Under the pieces are notes generated by a model. It had not been told where the DNA came from, ran no database searches, and saw only the letters and a program-made list of their open reading frames with translations. This document shows, one piece after another, positions 35,301 to 45,850 of a DNA stretch of 64,000 nucleotides; the first letter of the stretch is position 1, and every line of letters begins with the position of its first letter. This DNA comes from Zantedeschia hybrid cultivar (Eukaryota > Streptophyta > Magnoliopsida > Alismatales > Araceae): contig JARZZO010000004.1 in assembly GCA_030544215.1 (NCBI GenBank), positions 39,421,980-39,485,979 on the forward strand. The letters run 5' to 3'. A program made the translations under genes and the position numbers.

Positions 35301-35515
35301 TATAAGTTTGACAGATTGAGTGCCAATGGAGCCGGGGACGGTTTATTTATACTACGCAACAACAACTTAAATGTCATAACTATTTGCAATAAAGATTGGA
35401 CTTCGAGTTCTATTTTTAAATAAACTACAGAGATTTCTAGTTCCTCTAATCTTGGGCATTCCCTACATCCCATGTATAGACCAGACAACACCGTTTCTCT
35501 CCCAACGAAGTAGAT
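32385..35515. other. Non-coding AT-rich stretch
   Basis: No gene recognised. A 32-bp perfect tandem duplication lies at 32994-33057 and a TTTAGGGTTTAGGG box at 34269-34282. Frames of 60-130 codons (33590-33835 minus, 34801-35193 plus) have no recognisable domain and AT-driven composition. Confidence 0.5.
32994..33059 (+). repeat. 32-bp tandem duplication
   Basis: GGATAGAACATGGTGAAATC and the 12 following bases are repeated head to tail. Confidence 0.9.
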
Positions 35516-35785
35516 AAAGAGATTTCTCTCACTCTCATAGAAACAAAGTCTTGACATTTTCATAGCGTGTTATCAGCAAAACAAAGTCTAGAAGTTCTGA
35601 AGCTTAATCGAAGTTTCGGTTAGCTCTTAAGTGTAAGAGTTAGGGAACATTGAAAGCTTTTAAGTCACAGAGCTTGCATAACTTATGACAGAGACTGCTA
35701 GCAACTAAACTAATGAGACAAAGAGATTTCTCTCACTCTTATAGAAACAAAGTCTTGATATTTTCATAGTGTGTTATCACCAAAA
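35516..35785 (+). repeat. About 67-bp direct repeat pair ending in GTGTTATCA
   Basis: AAAGAGATTTCTCTCACTCT through TTTTCATAG(C/T)GTGTTATCA occurs at 35516-35582 and 35720-35785, with few differences. The GTGTTATCAGC tail resembles the border of some plant Copia LTRs and their PBS, so these may be remnants of LTR ends. Confidence 0.6.
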
Positions 35786-36345
35786 TATAGAGAATATGAA
35801 AACATAAATTACTTAACAATATCTCTATTTTTGTTAATGACAAAACTACTTGAAAATGACAACACTACTAGAAGAAATAAACCACGACCAAAAATAATTC
35901 AATCATACAAGGAAATGATACTGCTTTTAGAGCTAAACAAACAAAACAACACAAATAAAATTATCAAAATTGAAACAAGTGGACAGTTTATTTCTTCTAT
36001 ATGCAAATGCAGTTAAATAAGAATGTTGGATAGTTTATTTCTCCCATTTTCTGTCATTCACACAAAAAGGTAATCACATACATAGAACAAATGAAAGAGA
36101 GACACTAAAACATGAAAATGCAATGAGATAGATATATAGCGTTACAAAATTGATTTACAAAGTGTGTTTGAGGAGATACAATGGTGTAGTATAGAAGAAT
36201 AATAATAATGTAGAGAGGATACAATGACTCAGAATTGAGAGAATTTGTCTAGACAGGTCAGAGCAAAGGTTGTGACTATCTCCTAGTTCTTTTGCTCAAT
36301 GGCCTATGATCTGGCAATGTATTCCGGGAGAGTCATCTTCACTCG
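35786..36345. other. AT-rich non-coding stretch
   Basis: Nothing supportable; A-rich with scattered short frames. Confidence 0.5.
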
Positions 36346-38846
36346 CTATCCTAGCTCTGTCCTCTTCTGCCAGTACTGAGTATAACCTTGTTGCATCTTG
36401 GTCATGTACACTTCACTAGATACTTTATGCCTTAGGTATCTAGGCATTGGATTCTTCTCATATAGAATGAAACCTTGTATCTTAAAGGGAGAAACTAGAC
36501 CTTCATTCTTCAGTACTTGTTTCATATTTCTATAGGCCATATAGATGCACTTATAATTGAAGTATGTGTCAAAGAAGAAGGCTATGGACTGCTGGTCTTT
36601 AAATTCTCTTATACTGGTAGGACTCTTCTTAGGAGGTCCCCTTTTTCTGTTGACTATCAGGAGTTGCATCACCTTCCCATTCTGAATAGCCATTTTCAGG
36701 AAATGAGAGAAGGGAAGAATAAAGTTGTACTTAGCTAAATGCTTGCCTTTCATTTTCTCATATAGCTCCCTATCTGTAAGCCTTCCTCTGTGTCAATCAT
36801 CAAATAATGAAGTTGTCGAAACTTCATAGGCACAGTGGCCTCATTTAGATCAAGACTGACCTGTAACAGTCTCTCTAATGTGCTGAGCTCTGAGTCTCTA
36901 GACTTCATGCTGAAATTGGCTCAAGCTTACCTCTGATTTGTTTGCTGCCCTTCTCCTGTCATTGTATTGCAAGAAGTGCCTGTACTCCTACTTAGCTAAC
37001 TCCTTGCACCTTCTCAATAGGCATCATGCCTTTAAGCTAGCCATTCCATAAAAGCCAAGGTTGGTTGTCTTTGTTGAGCTCGGGCTGAGTTGTCTTGTAA
37101 GAATGAGTAGTATAACTGTAGGTGTAAATTACTCCACTCATGTTCCTTCAGTATTGTTGACTTCTTCCTGACCTGGGTAACTTCCTTTTTGGTTAGGTAG
37201 TGCGGTGCTGTGAACTGGTCTATGTTTATATTTAAGGAAACAGTAGGTAGCTCCAACACTTCTCGTCTAACATTCTTCTACAAGAATTCTATATACACAA
37301 GTCATCTCTTTGCAGTTGAGGAGAAGACATCCAAGAATAGAGGACATAAATGATACTTAGTTCTCCTATTGGGCATCTTGGGAGCTCTGAATTTCTATCT
37401 TTCAGGAGTTGGCCATTTATTGGAGGAGAATAATGAACTGAATCATCATCTGAAACTCTATACTATGCACCAGATGCTTGAGGTTCTGACTTTACTGAGA
37501 ATGCGGGCACATTGAAAGTGACAGGAGGCTGCTCTGTTGGAGTCTGTGAAGGAGCCTGAGGCACTGGTGCTGCCCTGAGGGGAGGTAAAGGAGGAGGAGG
37601 AGATGAGGTAGATCCTACTTCAGGAAAGAAGGCCTAAGCAGGAAAGAAGTCAGAGGTAGATTGAGGATAGCTAGAGGAGGAGTTGGCTACATCAATGGGT
37701 TTAGGGGAAGAGGCTTAAGCTGGAGGTGGTGTTATGAAAGAAGTGGGAACATCTACAAGAGGAGGTGCAGATGTAGAAGTAGAAGTTGCTTCTGGTTGAG
37801 AAGAAGAAACTACTACTGGCAGAGGAGAAGAAGGTGAAGGAGCAACTGTGGCTGGAGGTAGAACAGAACATGGAGACTAAATACGAGAAGAGGGAGGAGA
37901 TCCAGCAGGCAAAGTAGTAGGTTGAGTGGTAGGAAGTGGAGCAATAGGTGAAGATGTTTGTTTAGAGGGTCCAGAGATGAGGGGAATGGTGTCAAGGATA
38001 GGTACATTGTCTACAATGTTAATGGTTTCATACAATGGTGTCCTGGGAGATGGTAGAGGAGGAGGAGGAGATGAGGTAGATCCTACTTCAGGAAAGAAGG
38101 CCTGAGCAGGAAAGGAGTCAGAGGTAGACTAAGGGTAGCCAGAGGAGGAGCTGGCTACATCAATGGGTTTGGAGGAAGAGGCTTGAGTTGAAGGTGGTGT
38201 TGTGAAAGAAGTGGAAACATCTACAAGAGGAGGTGCAGATGTAGAAGCTGCTTCTGGTTTAGAAGAAGAAACTACTATTGGTAGAGGAGAAGAAGATGAA
38301 GGAGCAATAGTGGCTGGAGGTAGAACAGAAGATGGAGACTGAATACGAGAAGAGGGAGGAGCTCCAGTAGGTAAAGTAGTAGGTTAAGTAGTAGGAGGTG
38401 GAGCAATAGGTGAAGATGGTTTGTTCAAAGGGTCCAGAGATAAGGTGGATGGTGTCAAGGATGGGTACATTGTCTACAATGTTGATGGTTTTAGACAATG
38501 GTATCCTAGGAGAATGAGGAGTAGGAGAAGTGGGAGGTGCAGATGGTTTAGGAGATGAGGCTGGAGGCTAGGAAGAGGTGGTCTCTTCACCAACTTGATG
38601 CTCTAGCTATAGAGAGGGTGGAGGAACAGATGTGGTGGAGGAAGTGGAAGGGCAAGGAGGCCTAGGCTGTCTCTCTTTCGGACATGCATACATCCCCATT
38701 GAAAAAACATGATAAGTATATAGGAACGTATTTCCTAAATATAACCTGCATACACGGGAGGGTATATTGATAGCATCACAAAGCAAAAAAAAATTAAATT
38801 TCATGCTACCACGGATCAATATAACAAATATATAATGGCAATTCAT
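36346..38846 (-). pseudogene. Decayed minus-strand coding region, Pro/Ser-rich N-part
   Basis: Read on the minus strand, a nearly continuous frame with many stops runs from about 38846 downwards. It begins with a basic piece (KERQPRPPCPSTSSTTSVPP) and continues as Pro/Ser/Thr-rich repeats (NIVDNVPILDTIHLISGP, FPEVGSTSSPPPPLPSPRTP). From about 37500 it becomes mixed sequence (NGQLLKDRNSELPRCPIGEL), with open pieces at 37259-37032 and 36753-36346 (MYMAYRNM-like and GFILYEKNPMPRYLRHKVSS). I do not recognise the family. Length, decay and setting suggest an accessory protein of a retroelement, but this is inference. Confidence 0.4.
37582..38517 (-). repeat. 468-bp tandem duplication within the Pro/Ser-rich region
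   Basis: GATCCTACTTCAGGAAAGAA at 37611 recurs at 38079, and matching sequence extends over most of the unit (CATCAATGGGTTT, CATCTACAAGAGGAGGTGC, GGTAGAACAGAA). The period is 468 bases, a multiple of three, so the duplication would have kept the minus-strand frame when it arose. Copies now differ by many substitutions and small indels. Confidence 0.85.
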
Positions 38847-41484
38847 TAATAATTAAAAAAATAAACTATTCCCCTCCCTTAAATTATAACTGAGTGTGAC
38901 CAATAATAATTAAACAAAAAAATAACTGGATAGTCAGTGTCCCAATTAGATAGAAATAACAATATTAAAGTCCGAAGTCCATATACAGTCCAAAATTAAA
39001 TTACATAGTTTAAATTGTACAACTTGGGCACCGATTTCGATCGACCCCTAATAATTATAATAAAATTGGACTTGAATAATAAAAATGTCAAGATGGTATC
39101 ACCATGGTCTCTAATGAATCCTTGAAAAAATAACACTTTGGGACACTGGCCATCTGTCTAATGAACCACATACACAACCATGCAATATTAACATAATGTT
39201 CATGTAGAACGAATTCGATAACTTGTTCCGTGCGTAGAGTCCCCACGGGCAGAGCAGTGGGATCGATCTTCTCAAAATGTGTGGTTCGTCCTCATTGTCG
39301 TGGACGGCTATCAGAATCGCCTGCTTCTTTCACGCATCAAGTTATCGAATAAGGAAAGAGAAAAGAGAGAGAGGAGGAAGGAGGTTCTTAGTGGAGAAAA
39401 AAATAAGGAGAGGAGAGAACTCTCCTATGTATGTCTTCTCCTTCCCCAAAAGACTCTTTTTATACGTGCGAGTCTCCTATAGACCCCACAAGTCCTTGAA
39501 CTTACCCACTCACAAGGGGAAAGTCAGAAGGAAACGTATCCACCACCAATGTGGATGTGCATGGGACTCCTTCCCAACTTATAGTTTGGTAGCAGAATAA
39601 GAAGGAATAAGCTGACTTATTTCCGTTATTCTTTCTGTCATGCTTTGATTGTATGGATTTCTTAACCTAAGTGGAAATGCTTATTCTAGAATAAGAGAGA
39701 ATGGACAATTCAAGTAAAATGTTCAAATTGCTTGTTCTACATAGAATAAACATTAATGACACCTCCTTTATCTTTTTTTTTAAAAAAATTTACGTTACCT
39801 AATTAGAATGGCTTATTGAGTAGAGGTAGAATAGAGTTACCAAAGTAAAATAAGCCTTGTTCTGGTATAAGCAATCTAGAATTGCTTATACCATCCTAAT
39901 CTCTCGTCTCACTAAACATAAAATCTAAGAAAATAAAAATCAAATAACTAAACTAAGCTCAGTGTAACACCTCGGATATCTAATCAGTACATATCCCAAT
40001 TATTTAAGGTCCTCAACTCGGTGATTTGTAAATTCAAATCATATCTAAACATATAGCATGATGATCGAATCAAAACATGAGTATTGGTAGGCAAGGGTAC
40101 AGGATTGTGCTATGCTTCTTCTAAGGGATTAGGGGCGATTTTGCTAGTAAGGTGGTTGCTATAACTGCAGTTTTCTTCACCATTTTCTTCCAATCTTTTT
40201 GCTTTGTCTCTCCCCTATCATAGGTAGAGGGCAGAGATTCATCACACTGCATCTTTGGGCTTTTTATTAACTGTTTAGTTGTTTCCCAAGTGACAGGTGT
40301 AAAAGAGATTCATTGGAAATGCAAATGAGAATAATAGTTGAGGATCAACTTTTATGTAGAAAGAGTAGTTAGAAAAAAAGTTATCTCATTGTTTTGCTAG
40401 AAGGGAAGATCAAGAGCAGAACTCTTAGGACACTCTTATCTGTCCCTTTTCTTTGGAGATAATCTTCTCATTCTGTTGCTATCGTCTGTAGTGTCTCTTC
40501 CTAGAAATATAACAATGCGTTCGTCTTTTGCCACAGTTTGAAGTTTTTTCTATGCTTATAATATTTGAGTCATACTTGCTGCAATGTCCCAAGGCATTGC
40601 AGCTGAAACCGTCATTTGATTTTGTGATCGGACAACAGACGGCTGCTCACCACCCCGCAGGGAGGGGGTGCAGCTAAACTTGAAGTCTGTGTGGCAGTTG
40701 CAGCAGCAATGCAGTTCGGGCATTGCCACAAGTAGTACTCATAATACTTTGTCTTTTCTTTTTTGTCCTAAATGCATTCTAACTGAGGGCCAGATCCCAG
40801 ACTCCCACCAAAGCTATAAAGAGTTCTTAGATCTACATCTTGAACACCTTCATGGTCCTGTACACTCTTTTCTTTCCTTTTCTGCTTCACTGCCTCAATC
40901 TGTTCATTCTTCCCACTATTTCTGAGGAACTTATCATACTAACCCTCTCCATTCTTCCATGGAAGATGAATATTAGTTGGATGGAACAGCTTCCAGAGGT
41001 ACAATCTTCCCTGCTCTCTTCTGTACTTGTCCATCCTTGCCAATTAACATCTGTGATAGCCCAGAATGGGCCAATTTATCTGTTAACCAGCACGGAATGG
41101 GACCAAATTATCTGTTAACCAGGTATTTCAATAGTCTAGGTTTAGTCCTACCACTCTCCTCTTCCATATTGATGCTCACTGTAGGGTGGTCACTCAAATA
41201 TGATTATCTCCCTCTCATGATGAGTATTAAAGCCTGGCTTCTCAATATCAGGCTTCCTACGTAAATTGTAAATATGAGATGTTAAATGGGACTGAAGTCC
41301 TGGGTTCACTGTGCAGAAGATGCACCTGCTTCCTTGCTTCTGTTGAGAACTGTTTTATACCATTCCGGGACTCTTTGAATGGGTTGGCAAGGTCTCTTAT
41401 TGCGTGCTGGATCTTACTCTGTTGGATTTAATGGGCCTGTCAAGTTTGAGTTTTGTTTGTACAGATGAGTTAACAGACCTGCTA
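38847..41484. other. Non-coding stretch
   Basis: No gene recognised. 39350-39430 is purine-rich, and 39205-39355 has GAATTCGATAAC and GTTATCGAATAA in opposite orientation. ORFs in 40660-41265 are short and lack domains; this part may be intron or flank of the DUF1218 fragment downstream. Confidence 0.45.
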
Positions 41485-41715
41485 CTGGTTTTATAAATCC
41501 TGAACAGAACCAAGTGGAAGCAAGGTTCGGACCGACTCGGATCTCCCATGATCCAGTACGAGTCGGGTTGATTGGTACAAACTCGGCTGAGTGGCAGGGA
41601 AAAGATCTCTCAAATCACACCGACTCAGTCGAGCCGCACCAACTCGGATTCGCCATGATATGGTACGAGTCGCCCGAGTCGGCACGAGTCGATCCAATAC
41701 GGCAAACCATGAGTG
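41485..41715 (-). repeat. Dispersed repeat rich in GAGTCGG/GACTCGG, copy 2
   Basis: Reverse-orientation relative of 7430-7645, with the same sequence of landmarks. It is GC-rich against an AT-rich background. The pair is diverged by an estimated 20% or more, so it is an old family. Confidence 0.65.
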
Positions 41716-42256
41716 GGAGTTTGAGGCTACTAAGATGTTGCTTGAGAGTTTATTTGTAAAAGAGAGAATCAATTTCCTCTTCTCTAGGACACGGCTGGTG
41801 GCTGAGTTGTTGGTCTCTTTTTGTGGTTGAAGAATAAAGGGGTGGATGACCTGTCTATTTCAGATAACTGGGTGACCTGGTAAGTGGGGCCATACCAGAC
41901 TCTTGGTTTGGCAGTTCTGGGTCTTTGACAGAGTAAGGAAGATGCAGCAGAGTGTGGGGCCTGTGCAGGGATTGTGGTCAGAACTTGAGGAAGCTGTGAT
42001 ACTGGGCAGCAATAAGTTACCCCTGCAGTGGCTAGGAAAGATAAGGAAGGAAAAAAAGATGTGGGAAGAATTGGTCACCATGAAAGCTCTCAAACGCACT
42101 TGTCCTTAACCCTGATTAGTATTTCAAATATTTAAAATAAACTGATTACTGGACTATTTATGTTCCTAAGCCTTTACTAACACCCCTAACAAATAAAAAA
42201 AATGACACAATTTATCAATAACATAAATGTTTTTGTTTCAATTTGCTGTGAATTAT

Positions 42257-42340
42257 ATTGTGAATAAATACCCATATCTAAATATTAGGAACTAAAAAAT
42301 TAGTTCCTAATACTTCAAGATATGGGGATTTAGTCACAAT
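42257..42340. repeat. Short foldback (MITE-like or hairpin RNA-like)
   Basis: The left arm ATTGTGAATAAATACCCATA continues to TATTAGGAACTAA and is mirrored by TTAGTTCCTAATACTTCAAG continuing to GGGGATTTAGTCACAAT. Arms are about 38-40 bases with few mismatches and a loop of about six bases. It could be a tiny MITE or the source of a hairpin RNA. Confidence 0.8.
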
Positions 42341-42614
42341 AAATTAAATAAGCCATAGGGTATAGTTACCTTGGCTGAATATGCAAGCATCGAAGGGGCT
42401 GCTGACATTTATGTCATGGAAGGAAAATTTAATAAGCAAGAGTTCGCTGCTGACATTTAGGCATAAGAGGAAAATTTAATAAGCAAGAGTTTAAGGACAA
42501 AACATTGAGCTTAAATGTACAATCATAAAATCCTAAAAAGTTTGTAACTGTATGTACAAACTCTATAAATGTTTTCAACTATACAGAGAACTTAAACATA
42601 GTGAATCAAAATTA

Positions 42615-42864
42615 TGTTTATGAAGAGTATAATCAAAGGTTCTGAGGCGTAAGTAGCCTAGGTGCATAGATCACGGTTAAGAGTCAAAATTTTATCAGTA
42701 AAATAAAGGAAGAGTGGATATAGGCGATGGATAATCCCCGTTTATGAAGAGTATGATCAAAGGTTCTATGAGGCATAAGTAGCCTAGGTGCATATATCAC
42801 CGTTAAGAGTCAAAATTTTATCAGTAAAATAAACAAAGAGTAGATATAGGTGATGGATAATGCC
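42615..42864 (+). repeat. 125-bp tandem duplication
   Basis: GTTTATGAAGAGTAT(A/G)ATCA starts at 42615 and 42740. The unit includes AGCCTAGGTGCATA and GTCAAAATTTTATCAGTAAA. There are a few substitutions and small indels between copies. Confidence 0.88.
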
Positions 42865-43337
42865 CGACCCTCCAGGCTCCTAGGTAGCGAGTATTATTGT
42901 GTAGCTGGATGGCTTTTAAAATTAAGGGATAATTCGAAACCTGAATAAGGAATGAGTTTTGTCTGATAACTTATTTCACTGCGGACAAAAGTGACATGCA
43001 AAATCCTCGAATACCAGCAAACATTTGTCATATGCAATTTGCTTCAGGTTCTGGTATTACTCAGCTTCATGCAATTTTGTGATATTCAAATCTAGTGTCC
43101 ATTCTGAAGCTTTGGGACAATGGTCTTTAGATGGAGCCCCTCCCCCTGAATTTTAGATATCTAAACCGTGTGTGTAAAAGTAGATTTGGTATGATTGGCG
43201 GTTCATCACAATCATTAATTAGCCAGCAAAGTTGCCGCAGTTGTTCCTTCCATTTCTTTTTCATTGCGCTTCTGTCTTGAGATTTGCTTATATGTTTTGA
43301 GGATGCTCATTCCTTTTGTTTTCCTTTTTTTGATCAG

Positions 43338-43915
43338 GGAGACAGTTGTTGACAGTAACCATGGCAATTATACTTTTTGTGTCTATGATTCTGATGTTGC
43401 AACTGGTTACGGTGTTGGTGCTTTCCTGTTTCTGTTTTCAAGTGAGTCTCTACTTATGACTGTGACAAAGTGCATGTGTTTTGGGAGGCCACTAGCACCC
43501 GGTGAGAATCGAGCTTGGTCCATCATATATTTTGGTTCATCATGGTAAAGTTCCTTCCAAATTTATCTTACCTTCTCAATCATACATTCAGAATACACTA
43601 ACGTTGGTGCCATTCTGTCCAGTGGCTGGTGTTATCTTGAGTTTGTGAGGTTTCCCGGGGAATGCTGTATGTAATAGCTTTTTTTCTTTTGCAGGCTAAC
43701 TTTCTTAATTGCAGAGGCATGTCTAGTTGCTGGGGCAGCAAAGAATGCCCTATCACCCCAAGTACAGGGGTATGATTTATGCACAGAACTGGACCTGTGA
43801 GTCCCTCAAGAAAGGCGTCTTCATTGCAGGAGCTGTGTTTGTTGTCTTTACGATGCTTCTCAATGTGTACTTGTACATGTACTTCATGCAACATGTACAT
43901 TTGATGGCCTTACAT
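43338..43915 (+). pseudogene. DUF1218 family membrane protein, two exons
   Basis: Exon 43338-43544, after a TGATCAG acceptor, encodes NYTFCVYDSDVATGYGVGAF and FGRPLAPGENRAWSIIYF. Exon 43695-43915 starts in matching phase (Trp codon split TG|G) and reads LTFLIAEACLVAGAAKNA, then YHPKYRGMIYAQNWTCESLK and KKGVFIAGAVFVVFTM. This is the plant DUF1218 family, four-helix membrane proteins that include MODIFYING WALL LIGNIN and VCC/DESIGUAL proteins. Helices 2-4 are visible; the first helix and start codon were not found upstream. An extra C at 43747-43750 (GCCC) shifts the frame between AAKNA and YHPKY. Splice sites are good. Either a pseudogene or a functional gene with one base error. Confidence 0.82.
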
Positions 43916-44139
43916 GTAAGCGATCTCTGGAGTAGGTTTTTCCTTTAAACTTACATGGCGACACTTTTAGGAAGATAGAATACATATATATATATATATA
44001 TTTATTTATTTTCTTTCATCTTCAACTATTATAATTCCCCTGCTCACTTTGCTGGTTTTCTTCCTTCTTCAACTATTATAATTCTTATAATTCCCCTGCT
44101 CACTTTGCTGGTGTTATATATGGACCTGTGGTTTCGGAA

Positions 44140-44229
44140 ATTAAGTACGCACGTGATGTGTCTATGAAAAGTTTTTCGCTTCCAAATTCAGATGACAATA
44201 CACTAGAATTGCCTACCTGGCGGGGATAA
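44140..44229 (+). other. Possible terminal exon of the DUF1218 gene
   Basis: After TTAAG the frame YARDVSMKSFSLPNSDDNTL and ELPTWRG ends at TAA 44227-44229. Position and phase are compatible with a C-terminal tail exon, but the acceptor is weak and I do not recognise this tail. Confidence 0.3.
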
Positions 44230-45021
44230 TTCAGTAAGACTTTTTTCTTGTGTTTATGTTGAACACGTACGTTGGGTGTTTGTCGGATTCTGCTGGAATC
44301 TTACTTTTTTCCCTGATTTTCTATGCATCCTTTTTTCTAGATGGGAAAAAAAACTATTCACTTGGTGAGAATGGGTGCTGCATTGCTTTTCGATAAGAGC
44401 AGTACATGGGGGATTACAGATTCCTCAGTCGTAAACACCTTGAAAGGTATCCAAATTCGTGCAAAGTCCAAAATTGTCCCAGTTTCCAGGGGACTGGACT
44501 CGATCAGCCCGTTATCCGTTATCTGCCCCTGTTTAATCGAATGCCCAGATGCCTATTTGCAAATTTTTTTAAAAAATAAATAAATAAATCTGTGTTTTTC
44601 TTTTTCTACTCTAGTGATAATTGCCCGCCGTGCATTTTAAGCTAAATATCACTATTCCGCTGTAAGAAAAATAGGAAACGTTTGGCATGACCTTTGCCTA
44701 GATTCGAGACGAGACTACCACCTGCCTGGAGTCAAGTAGTATGTTAACCTTGAGTTCTGATTGGTAAATCAAGAATTTCTCACATCATCATGTACTGAGT
44801 TGTCGTTGACCAACATGTTCTGCCAATCAGAGTTTGGAGTCGGCCTTAGGTGACGTTTGATAAAACTTATTTTAAATATCTTAAGTGTAATTTTTCATAT
44901 ATTGTCTAAATATGTAAAAAAGAACAAGAGTTACACGAGAAGTTTGTTTGGTAAATAACTTAATTGACATCTAAATTAATGTATTATTTTATAAACATAT
45001 TTTTAAACTGCTAAACAATAC
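44230..45021. other. Non-coding stretch
   Basis: No gene seen; AT-rich, leading into the tandem array. Confidence 0.6.
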
Positions 45022-45850
45022 TTATAATTTTGTTCTTTTTGCTTTTATTACCATTATAAATCAACGGGATATGTGACTTTTACATATATATCCCTACAAC
45101 TATAATATTTACATCTACATCCCTAACTTTTATATTTTGCAAAAATACCTTAAAACTTAAAATACTCATAATTTTGTTCTATTTTATTTTATTACAGTTG
45201 AAATCAACAAGATGTGTGACTTTTACATATATATCCCTATAACTATAATAATTATACTTGGGTCCCTCGCTTTTATATTTTGCATTTAAAGATTAAAAAA
45301 TACTCATAATTTTGTTCTTTTTTATTTTATGACAATTGTAAACGATGGGATGTGTGACCTTTACATATGTATCACTGTACCTATAATATTTACATCTACA
45401 TCCCTAATGTTTATATTTTGCAAAAATACCCTTAAAAATACTCATATTTTGTTCTTTTTTATTCTATTATAGTTGAAATCAACAGGATGTGACTTTTACA
45501 TATATATCTCTCTAATTATAAAATTTAGATCTAGTTCTCTAACTTTTATAATTTGCAAAAATACTCTTAAAAACTTATAAATGCTCATAATTTTATTCTT
45601 TTTTATTCTACTACAGTTGAAATCAACCGGATGTGTGCCTTTTACATATATATCCCCTAATTATAATATTTATATCTAGATCCTTAACTTTTATAATTTG
45701 AAAAAAAAACCCTTAAAAACTTAAAATACTTATAATTTTGTTCTTTTTTTATTCTACTACAGTTGAAATCAATCAGATATGTGACCTTTACATATATATA
45801 TATCCCCCTAATTATAATATTTACATATAGGTCCCTAACTTCTACATAGT
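45022..45850 (+). repeat. Tandem array of about 140-bp AT-rich units
   Basis: About six units begin at roughly 45022, 45167, 45305, 45442, 45586 and 45731, each starting near ATAATTTTGTTCTTTTT. They share ACAGTTGAAATCAA, GTGACTTTTACATATATATC and CTAACTTTTATATTTTGC. Spacing is 137-145 bp with 10-20% divergence: a local satellite-like array, close to the length of a nucleosome repeat. Confidence 0.9.
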
